The notes below the pieces were generated by a model. The model worked only from the letters and a program-made list of their open reading frames with translations. It searched no databases and was not told where the DNA came from. From Nitrospirota bacterium (GTDB taxonomy: Bacteria; Nitrospirota; JAOUDF01), in contig JAOUDF010000185.1 of the NCBI GenBank assembly GCA_029859385.1, forward strand, positions 1-5,060: DNA of 5,060 nucleotides, written 5' to 3'. The translations under genes were made by a program, and so were the position numbers. Numbering within the stretch: the first letter of the stretch is position 1; each line of letters starts with the position of its first letter. Shown here piece after piece: positions 1-4,824 of this stretch.

Positions 1-155
1 GGCAGGGAAAGGGCCAGGCGATCGGGCATATCGGCAAAACACTGAGCGGCAAAGGCAATCAGGGATGGCAGTTCCTCGGCCGCTACCTCTCCATCGAGGA
101 GGGCCTTGATCTCATCAAATACTTTACTGCGTTGCCGGGGATTTTCTGTAATCAT
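1..155 (-). CDS. Hypothetical protein, N-terminal part (runs off left edge)
   Basis: An open frame on the minus strand starts at ATG 155-153 and stays open to the window edge, giving 51 complete codons. The protein begins MITENPRQRSKVFDEIKALL and continues as an acidic, probably alpha-helical region with a late Cys (FAAQCFADMPDRLAL). A GAGG sequence lies 5 nt before the ATG, a good ribosome binding site. There is no signal peptide or membrane segment in the visible part. It is transcribed away from prmA, sharing the intergenic region 156-332. I do not recognise the family. That it is a real gene rests on the RBS, the unbroken frame and the divergent layout; no function can be assigned. Confidence 0.6.
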   Translation of the reverse strand, partial: MITENPRQRSKVFDEIKALLDGEVAAEELPSLIAFAAQCFADMPDRLALSL

Positions 156-170
156 GGTCGCCTCGAAAGA

Positions 171-208
171 TTAAACCTTGAACGTTGAACCTGGGACCTC
201 GAACCTTC
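171..208. repeat. Short degenerate tandem repeat, about (TTGAACC)n
   Basis: Between the two divergent starts the words AACCTTG, AACGTTG, AACCTGG and GAACCTT follow each other at 7-8 nt steps, with one degenerate unit (GACCTC) in between. It looks like a decayed simple repeat of the unit TTGAACC/TTGAACG. From memory, similar TTGAAC-rich intergenic tracts occur in deltaproteobacterial genomes, but I cannot verify that here. It lies just upstream of the prmA promoter and just upstream of the minus-strand start at 155. Confidence 0.5.
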
Positions 209-216
209 AGTATGCG

Positions 217-245
217 TTGACAGGCCTCCAAATGTGGGCTATAAG
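217..245 (+). promoter_or_regulatory. Sigma-70 promoter of prmA
   Basis: A perfect -35 box TTGACA (217-222) is followed after 17 nt by TATAAG (240-245), five of six matches to the -10 consensus. Transcription would start near 252, leaving a leader of about 80 nt before the prmA ATG at 333. The -10 region sits inside the 9-mer TGGGCTATA, which recurs in the promoter of the next gene. Confidence 0.75.
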
Positions 246-332
246 AGCCTCATGGGGCTTAAGTCTTTCATTACAGAGTTTACCTTATCTTAACGACATT
301 TTTACGTCACTTATAAAGAGAAAGAATCAACA

Positions 333-1196
333 ATGTCACAACAATGGCTTACCGCGACCATAAGCTGCACCTCCGAAACCCGGGAAATACTCTCCGACTT
401 TCTCCTCGGCCTTGGCTCCGCCTGGGTTTCCGTGGAAAACAGCAACCTCATCGCCTATTTTCCCGCCGATGCCAATCCGGATGAACTCCTGTCGGAGATA
501 ACAGAGTCGATTGAAGCCCTCAGGAGCTCCGGCGTTGACCTCCCCGGGGAACTTCCTGCAATCCGGGAAGTATCGGACGAGGGGTGGGCTGAACGATGGA
601 CCGAGTTTTTCAAACCGCTGAAGATAAGCTCACGGCTGGTGGTGACCCCACCCTGGGAGACCTATGAACCGGACCCGGGTGAAGAAATCCTTCTGCTCGA
701 CCCGGGAATGGGGTTCGGCACCGGGTCTCACGAAACCACCCGGTGTTGCCTCAAGGCTATCGATGACCTGGTAGAGGACGGCAACACCATACTCGACGTC
801 GGCACCGGCTCCGGGATTCTCAGCATTGCCGCCATCCTCCTTGGTGCCGAACGGGCGACCGCCCTCGACGTCGACCCCGCCGCCCTTCAGAATGCGCGGC
901 ATAATGCCACGCTGAACAACGTTCAGGACAGGATTTTCTTCGAAGAGCGCAGCATTCAGGCCACCGACCAGGGCTATGACATCGTCGTCGCAAACATCTT
1001 CGCCGAAACCATCGTCGAACTGTCGACCCTTCTCAAGGCATCGGTAAAACCCGGCAGATATCTGGTGCTATCGGGCATCATGAACCCCAAATCAGGCATG
1101 GTTGAGGAGGCAATGGGTGACTTTGAGCGCCTGGGGACGATGGTCGAAGGCAACTGGACAACCCTCACCTACCAGAAAAAGGTGTCGCTGCAGTGA
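333..1196 (+). CDS. prmA: Ribosomal protein L11 methyltransferase PrmA
   Basis: PrmA uses S-adenosylmethionine to methylate ribosomal protein L11 in the cytoplasm. The 287-residue length fits the family. The N-terminal third (about 1-100) is the L11-recognition domain, with the region SDEGWAERWTEFFKPL at about 81-96. The signature LLDPGMGFGTGSHETT lies at about 121-136, SAM-binding motif I (DVGTGSGIL) at 155-163, the acidic strand end ALDVDP at 177-182, and the catalytic-loop motif VANIFA at 219-224. The C-terminus has the usual VLSGIM strand at 245-250. The chosen ATG has only a weak purine-rich site (AAAGAGAAAGA, 315-325) 7-8 nt upstream, but gives a family-like N-terminus. It has its own promoter at 217-245. 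No terminator is visible after the stop, so read-through into the DUF1858 gene is possible. Confidence 0.95.
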   Translation: MSQQWLTATISCTSETREILSDFLLGLGSAWVSVENSNLIAYFPADANPDELLSEITESIEALRSSGVDLPGELPAIREVSDEGWAERWTEFFKPLKISSRLVVTPPWETYEPDPGEEILLLDPGMGFGTGSHETTRCCLKAIDDLVEDGNTILDVGTGSGILSIAAILLGAERATALDVDPAALQNARHNATLNNVQDRIFFEERSIQATDQGYDIVVANIFAETIVELSTLLKASVKPGRYLVLSGIMNPKSGMVEEAMGDFERLGTMVEGNWTTLTYQKKVSLQ

Positions 1197-1208
1197 CGTC
1201 TCTACCGA

Positions 1209-1238
1209 TTGACAGCCCGATACACCCTGGGCTATAGT
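1209..1238 (+). promoter_or_regulatory. Sigma-70 promoter of the DUF1858 gene
   Basis: A perfect TTGACA (1209-1214) and TATAGT (1233-1238, five of six matches) are separated by 18 nt, starting 13 nt after the prmA stop. The start of transcription would be near 1245. The 5-bp dyad AGCCC (1214-1218) / GGGCT (1229-1233) spans the spacer and could be a small operator or chance. Confidence 0.7.
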
Positions 1239-1268
1239 GCCTGAGTTTTCTTATCCCGGAGGTTTCGT

Positions 1269-1505
1269 ATGAAAGTAACACCCGATTCAAATGTGTATGA
1301 AGTGCTGGAAAAGTACCCCCAGCTGATCCCTGTCTTCACCAAACAGGGGCACTGCTTTGGCCTCCTCGCCAATCCCGCACTGCGTGCCACCATGGCCAAG
1401 ATGGTCACCATAAAAACCGCCTGCGCGCTGCATTTCCTTGACCTCAACAAGCTCATGAAGGATATTGATGAGGAGCTGTCGAAGGGAGCAGGGAAAACCA
1501 AATAA
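1269..1505 (+). CDS. DUF1858 domain small protein
   Basis: This 78-residue soluble protein is essentially one DUF1858 domain. The typical opening 'D-x-x-V-x-E-V-L-E-K-Y-P' is at residues 6-17, then 'I-P-V-F-x-x-x-G' at 20-27 and the family-typical NPALRATMAKMVTI stretch at 35-48, ending in a helix DLNKLMKDIDEEL at 58-70. DUF1858 domains are found alone or fused to redox and hybrid-cluster-type proteins, often with a CxxC pair. Here only Cys29 of that pair remains (GHCFGL), with a second Cys at 52, so a classic CxxC redox disulfide is absent. The strong RBS GGAGG (1258-1262) lies 6 nt before the ATG. The gene has its own promoter and terminator, so it can be a one-gene unit. The biochemical role is unknown; a redox or ligand-sensing role is inference from the family. 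Confidence 0.85.
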   Translation: MKVTPDSNVYEVLEKYPQLIPVFTKQGHCFGLLANPALRATMAKMVTIKTACALHFLDLNKLMKDIDEELSKGAGKTK

Positions 1506-1541
1506 ATCCTGAAGTTTCCTTTAAAAACACGCACATGTCAT

Positions 1542-1571
1542 TCCGGCCGGGAACTCCCGGCCGGATTTTTT
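1542..1571 (+). terminator. Rho-independent terminator after the DUF1858 gene
   Basis: A perfect 10-bp GC-rich stem (TCCGGCCGGG at 1542-1551 pairing with CCCGGCCGGA at 1556-1565) with an AACT loop is followed directly by six T residues (1566-1571). It lies 37 nt after the DUF1858 stop and separates that gene from the hemerythrin-like gene. Confidence 0.93.
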
Positions 1572-1579
1572 ACGCCCAC

Positions 1580-1616
1580 AACAATTAAAACAATTTAACA
1601 TTCCGAATTAATTGTT
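1580..1616. promoter_or_regulatory. AT-rich 9-bp inverted repeat upstream of the hemerythrin-like gene
   Basis: AACAATTAA (1580-1588) and TTAATTGTT (1608-1616) are exact inverted copies, 28 bp centre to centre. They lie in a conspicuously AT-rich leader just upstream of a possible -10 box TATAGT (1638-1643), with a poor -35 (TTCCAA at 1615-1620, spacing 17). The position suits an operator, but no named regulator site is recognised and AT-richness makes chance dyads likelier. Confidence 0.35.
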
Positions 1617-1702
1617 CCAAAGTCAGATGAAAAAAACTATAGTCTAGCGGTAATTTCCCCTATACAGAGTTCGCCTTCAAAAAGATCGAGGAGATACCGC
1701 TT

Positions 1703-2119
1703 ATGGATGCCTCGCTGTTTATCAAGCAACACCATGAAATCATGACAATCGCGCAGGAGATCATCCAGGCGCTCCATCAACCATCGATCTCACCGGATGA
1801 GGCAGGCGCCTTGCGGTCCAGGCTGGTAAACCTTTCAGGGAAGGTCATTACCCATCTCGCCGCTGAAGACAATGTCCTTTATCCTCGTCTTTTTTCATCC
1901 AACAATATTGAAGTGTCAAGAACAGCGAAAGAGTTTGCCAAAGAGATGGGGGGAATAGCGGAAGTTTTTGAAGGGTACATCGGATCATGGACCAACGGGA
2001 AAACCATCTCCGAACGGTACCCTGAATTTCGCTCTCAATCACTGGCGATATTTGACAAACTGGCTGACAGAATAGATCGCGAAGAAAACCGGCTGTACAG
2101 GCTGGCAAACGGTCTATGA
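1703..2119 (+). CDS. Hemerythrin-like HHE-domain protein
   Basis: This 138-residue all-helical protein has a hemerythrin-type four-helix bundle pattern. Helix 1 begins with HHEI (His10, His11, Glu12), helix 2 carries the H-x-x-x-E ligand pair His51-Glu55 in THLAAEDNVLYPRL, and the last helix has RIDREENRLYRLA (123-135) with Glu127/Glu128. Canonical hemerythrins bind an oxo-bridged di-iron site through five His and two carboxylates. Here the third helix (EMGGIAEVFEGYIGSW, 81-96) has no His, and Arg123 stands where many relatives have the His of 'HI-x-x-E-E'. From memory, a bacterial subfamily with 'EMGG...F..Y...W' shares these traits, so this is probably family-typical rather than decay. An RBS GAGGAG (1688-1693) lies 9 nt before the ATG. 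O2/NO binding or iron handling is possible but unproven. It follows the DUF1858 gene past a terminator, so it is probably transcribed separately. Confidence 0.82.
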   Translation: MDASLFIKQHHEIMTIAQEIIQALHQPSISPDEAGALRSRLVNLSGKVITHLAAEDNVLYPRLFSSNNIEVSRTAKEFAKEMGGIAEVFEGYIGSWTNGKTISERYPEFRSQSLAIFDKLADRIDREENRLYRLANGL

Positions 2120-2165
2120 GAATCAGGTAATCCCTGGTATCACCGTGTTGAGTTACCCCCCGGAA

Positions 2166-3167
2166 TCACCCTGAAGTTTTCAACCTGCTGAGTATCTCCC
2201 CTACTACCTCATCCACCTCAACAGCCCTGAAGCACTCCATATTCCTATTGCAGACGCGCAGCAGGCATGGGCTGCATTCCACGGCATGGCGTATGATACG
2301 GTGGCCTTCGCCAAAGGGGCCGGTGGTGACGGGATTGGTGGAGCCGAAGAGGGCGACGACGGGGGTGCCTACGGCAGCGGAGAGGTGCATGGGACCGGTA
2401 TCGTTGGTCAGCAGCATGCGGCATTTTTTGAGGAGAGCGGCCAGCTGTACCAGATCGGTCTTTCCGGCGGCGTTGATGGAGCCGGGCACCTTCCTCCCGA
2501 TCTCGGCAACATAGTCCGCCTCGCCGGGACCACCAAAGAAGACTATCTGCGTGCCCTGGGCCTTCAGCCTGTTTGCCGTCTCCACATACCTCTCGGGAAA
2601 CCAGCATTTTGCGGGACCGTAGGTGGCTCCGGGGTTTATCCCTACCAGTGGGCCGCCATCGTAACCACCCTCCCGCAAAAAGCTCTCGGCCCATTTCATG
2701 CCCTCATCCGGCGGCACAATCCATGGCGCCGTGGTCTCAGGCTCGGCGGGCAGATCCTTTCCGATTTCCCTGAGCAGGCGGTAATAGTAGTAGACCTGAT
2801 GACGGCGCTCAAAACCGTCCTCACGGTCAATCCTCCGGGTAAGCAGGACGCCCCTGCCGTCGGTGCGATAGCCGACCCGTTGCGGGATGCCCGCAAGGAA
2901 CGGGACAAAGGCGGAATCGAATGAATTGGGGAGGACAAGGGCAAAGTCAAACCGGCGTCGGCGCAGTTCCCGGGAAATCGCCAGCCTGCCGCCCTCCAGG
3001 CGAAGGACCTCGTCAACCTCGGGCACCATCCGAAAGAGCGACTCAAGAAAGGGCTTTGCAAGCACCGACAGCGACGCGTCGGGATAGAGCTGTTTCAGGC
3101 CGCGGATGGTGGGCAGCGTCAGAACCGCGTCGCCGAGCCAGTTTACTGAACGAATGAGAATGCGCAT
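2166..3167 (-). CDS. waaF: ADP-heptose:LPS heptosyltransferase II (WaaF, GT9 family)
   Basis: WaaF transfers the second L-glycero-D-manno-heptose from ADP-heptose onto the first heptose of the LPS inner core, at the cytoplasmic face of the inner membrane. The 333-residue length and GT-B layout fit. The N-terminal half opens with MRILIRSVNWLGDAVLTLPT, containing the LGD motif whose Asp13 is the expected catalytic base. The C-terminal half has GINPGATYGPAKCWF at 176-190, FFGGPGEADY at 210-219, and the ADP-heptose-binding loop TNDTGPMHL at 254-262 followed by GTPVVALFGSTNP. The tail carries Cys298, 301, 306 and 312, a cluster I recall from other heptosyltransferase II proteins. The ATG lies 3 nt beyond the stop of the Trm112 gene and lacks a convincing Shine-Dalgarno sequence, implying translational coupling. 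It is the last gene of the minus-strand group and converges on the hemerythrin-like gene across a 46-nt gap with no clear terminator. Confidence 0.93.
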   Translation of the reverse strand: MRILIRSVNWLGDAVLTLPTIRGLKQLYPDASLSVLAKPFLESLFRMVPEVDEVLRLEGGRLAISRELRRRRFDFALVLPNSFDSAFVPFLAGIPQRVGYRTDGRGVLLTRRIDREDGFERRHQVYYYYRLLREIGKDLPAEPETTAPWIVPPDEGMKWAESFLREGGYDGGPLVGINPGATYGPAKCWFPERYVETANRLKAQGTQIVFFGGPGEADYVAEIGRKVPGSINAAGKTDLVQLAALLKKCRMLLTNDTGPMHLSAAVGTPVVALFGSTNPVTTGPFGEGHRIIRHAVECSPCLLRVCNRNMECFRAVEVDEVVGEILSRLKTSG

Positions 3168-3170
3168 GCG

Positions 3171-3344
3171 CTAGCGGCCCAGGGGGGTTGCCTCATCGAT
3201 CAACATCACGGGGATGTCTTCCCGAATAGGATAAACGAGTTGGCAGGCCTCGCAGACCAGTCCGTCGCCCGCCGCGTTGAGATGAATATCGCCTTTGCAT
3301 TTGGGGCAGACCAGTATTTCCAGAACTTCCTGTCGTATCGCCAT
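3171..3344 (-). CDS. Trm112 family small zinc-binding protein
   Basis: This 57-residue protein has two Cys pairs, C13-P-K-C16 and C31-E-A-C34, that would form a zinc ribbon, then the family hallmark VYPIREDIPVMLIDEA at 37-52. It matches the bacterial Trm112/UPF0434 (YcaR-like) family in length and motif order. Eukaryotic and archaeal Trm112 activates several methyltransferases; bacterial members are commonly found beside lipid A and LPS genes but their role is not well settled. The RBS AGGAGAGG ends 3 nt before the ATG at 3344-3342. The TAG stop (3173-3171) is only 3 nt before the waaF ATG, so the two genes are almost certainly co-translated. The palindromic repeat at 3396-3474 lies just upstream. 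I see no clear promoter between the repeat and the start. Confidence 0.93.
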   Translation of the reverse strand: MAIRQEVLEILVCPKCKGDIHLNAAGDGLVCEACQLVYPIREDIPVMLIDEATPLGR

Positions 3345-3395
3345 AATCCTCTCCTTTTATTGACCAATATGCAAAACTCTTAATCGTACAGTTTT

Positions 3396-3474
3396 CGTCA
3401 TTCCGGCGAAGGCCGGAATCCAGTCCTCTCAAGCTGGCAAGAAGTGCTGGACCCCGGTTTTCACCGGGGTGACG
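3396..3474. repeat. Palindromic dispersed repeat (MITE/REP-like double hairpin)
   Basis: Two 28-nt arms in inverted orientation (3396-3423 and 3447-3474) flank a 23-nt core. The outer ends are CGTCA...TGACG and the inner ends CCAG...CTGG. Each arm folds on itself: an 8-bp stem 3400-3407/3412-3419 with loop GAAG, and an 8-bp stem 3451-3458/3463-3470 with loop TTTC. The whole can also form one long cruciform. The motif 'GTCATTCCGGC-GAAG-GCCGGAATCCAG' resembles a repeat type widely scattered in bacterial intergenic DNA, whose accidental translation gives 'LDSGLRRND'-like peptides. It sits between the DUF3108 stop and the Trm112 start, inside the LPS gene group. No T-tract follows either stem, so it is not a standard terminator. 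Confidence 0.85.
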
Positions 3475-3494
3475 GGCTTACTCCAAGGCCATCA

Positions 3495-4298
3495 TCACAG
3501 TTTTTCAAAAAACTCCGTGCCCCTCACCGAAGTCAGCAGCGCCTTTATCGAACCGATCTTTATTTCGCTCTGCATCATCACGGGCATCCGCCGCTGGTCG
3601 TCGGTTACCCACAGATAGACGGTGCCCTTGTGTTGAAACAGCCCCTTGAACTTGAGCAGCGGCTGTATCAGGATGGTATTGAAGGTTCCGGCAGGCGTCG
3701 TGATCTTTTCTTTCCGCAGCACTCGCACCTCTACCTCCCAGTATTTCTTGTTCTCAAACGTCGGGACGGTAAGGGACTTCCCTACCTCCAGGGGCTGAGT
3801 GCGGACATAATAGAAACAGGAGAGGGCATCCTGCACACGCCCCGGGATATCGTAGGTAGTGACCCTTTCCTCCCGCGAATAGACAGCCCATTTTCTGTCG
3901 TAATCGAATATCAGCTCCTTGTCGCGGGAGTAACTCCCTTCCTTCTGCCTTATCCTGAAGCGCCATGAGAAGAGCCCTTCGGCGTCCATGAAGCTCTCCG
4001 CCGACGTATCCACGCGGTAGAGCATGGCAAAATAATCGGCGGACCGCGCCGTAGAAACGATCTTGTAGACCGACCGGTCGTTCATGAGAAAGCGCCGCTC
4101 CACCTTCATCACGGCAGTTCCCGCCTTTACGCCGAACCAGCTGAGCTCGAACTCAAGCTCTTCGCCTTCCCGGAAGGCGTGGTTTGCTACGGCATGGATT
4201 GCCTTATCTTCGGCAAACCCCTTAGGGACAATGGCAAACAACACCATTACCGAAAGAATTATCAACCACGACTTATGACCTGATCCGTACCGTTTCAT
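3495..4298 (-). CDS. Secreted DUF3108 domain protein
   Basis: A 267-residue protein begins MKRYGSGHKSWLIILSVMVL, a basic start and hydrophobic core typical of a Sec signal peptide, with likely cleavage after KGFA (residue 29). The mature part matches DUF3108: 'F-x-x-G-E-x-L-x-F-x-x-S-W-x-G-V-x-A-G' at 42-60, DALSCFYYVRTQPLEVG at 157-173, TTPAGTFNTILIQPLL at 200-215, and the closing 'V-x-L-W-V-T-D-D-Q-R-R-M-P-V' region at 227-240. No lipobox Cys is present, so it is probably periplasmic. I chose ATG 4298 over an upstream in-frame ATG at 4340 because it gives a clean signal peptide and reduces the overlap with gmhB to 26 nt; a GGAG lies 10 nt upstream. The overlap implies coupling with gmhB and points to an envelope role, but the molecular function of DUF3108 is not known to me. 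Confidence 0.88.
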   Translation of the reverse strand: MKRYGSGHKSWLIILSVMVLFAIVPKGFAEDKAIHAVANHAFREGEELEFELSWFGVKAGTAVMKVERRFLMNDRSVYKIVSTARSADYFAMLYRVDTSAESFMDAEGLFSWRFRIRQKEGSYSRDKELIFDYDRKWAVYSREERVTTYDIPGRVQDALSCFYYVRTQPLEVGKSLTVPTFENKKYWEVEVRVLRKEKITTPAGTFNTILIQPLLKFKGLFQHKGTVYLWVTDDQRRMPVMMQSEIKIGSIKALLTSVRGTEFFEKL

Positions 4299-4824
4299 TA
4301 ATGGCCCACTCCACGGCCTCTGCCAGCGTTTCAGCCACATGGTCCGCCTCAGTTATATCCTGATCCTGCTTTCCGGTTCCCGTCACAAGAATCCCTTTTG
4401 CGCCCGTGCGCCGGGCCAGGACAACGTCGGAGCTTTTGTCCCCGATGACGAATGACACCGATGCATCGATACCCATATCCCGCACCGCATCCTCAACCAT
4501 CCCCGGCTCGGGCTTGCGACACCGGCACCCTTCGTCGGGGCGATGTGGACAGTGATAATATCCGTCGATTCTGACGCCATCTTTCGCCAGATATTCGGCC
4601 ATCCGGCCATTCACCCCGGCAATGGCCGATTCGGGAAAATAGCCGCGACCAACCCCGGACTGGTTGCTTACCACCACGAGCAGGAAACCGGTTTCCATGG
4701 CCCTGTAAAGCGCCGCACCCACGCCGGGCAGAAGCTCAACGCCGTCGGGGTCGCCAAGGTAGTCCCGGTCGACAATCAGCGTACCGTCCCGGTCAAGAAA
4801 GAGCGCCTTTTTCTTCTCCGTCAC
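4273..4824 (-). CDS. gmhB: D-glycero-beta-D-manno-heptose 1,7-bisphosphate 7-phosphatase
   Basis: GmhB removes the C7 phosphate from heptose 1,7-bisphosphate in the cytoplasmic pathway to ADP-heptose, the donor used by WaaF. It is a HAD phosphatase of 183 residues from the GTG start. The nucleophile motif FLDRDGTL (Asp11, Asp13) is followed by VVVSNQSGVGRGYF at 50-63, the zinc loop CPHRPDEGCRCRKPEPGM at 92-109 (Cys92, His94, Cys100, Cys102) and IGDKSSD at 127-133. The zinc loop and the GxGRGYF segment distinguish GmhB from HisB-type phosphatases. I chose GTG 4824-4822 over the in-frame ATG at 4863: it has a GAGG 5 nt upstream, forms a 4-nt GTGA overlap with the preceding stop and puts DRDGT about 10 residues from the start, as in E. 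coli GmhB. The upstream ATG has its purine stretch touching the codon, too close to work well. Confidence 0.93.
   Translation of the reverse strand: MTEKKKALFLDRDGTLIVDRDYLGDPDGVELLPGVGAALYRAMETGFLLVVVSNQSGVGRGYFPESAIAGVNGRMAEYLAKDGVRIDGYYHCPHRPDEGCRCRKPEPGMVEDAVRDMGIDASVSFVIGDKSSDVVLARRTGAKGILVTGTGKQDQDITEADHVAETLAEAVEWAINETVRIRS

Noticed and set aside
178..363. 61-residue plus-strand open frame before prmA
   Set aside because: It starts inside the TTGAACC repeat, covers the promoter of prmA, overlaps the prmA start and has no RBS.
2120..2165. Possible bidirectional terminator between the convergent genes
   Set aside because: Only GGTAA (2126-2130) and TTACC (2153-2157) pair, with a long loop and no T-tract on either strand.
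2286..2924. 212-residue plus-strand open frame
   Set aside because: It is antisense to waaF, whose protein is a clear family member. The frame is glycine-rich and low in complexity, as expected from a GC-rich shadow.
3345..3395. Promoter for Trm112-waaF on the minus strand
   Set aside because: TACGAT-like and TATTGG-like words exist, but none has an acceptable -35 at the right spacing.
3193..3432. 79-residue minus-strand frame starting with 'MRGLDSGLRRNDEN'
   Set aside because: Its N-terminus is a translation of the repeat, and the rest is an out-of-frame reading of the Trm112 gene.
3444..3968. 174-residue plus-strand open frame
   Set aside because: It begins within the palindromic repeat and is antisense to the DUF3108 gene. 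It shows no recognisable domain.
4299..4340. Upstream ATG start for the DUF3108 protein
   Set aside because: It would add 14 residues (Trp- and Arg-rich) in front of the signal peptide and increase the overlap with gmhB. The inner ATG gives a standard signal peptide.
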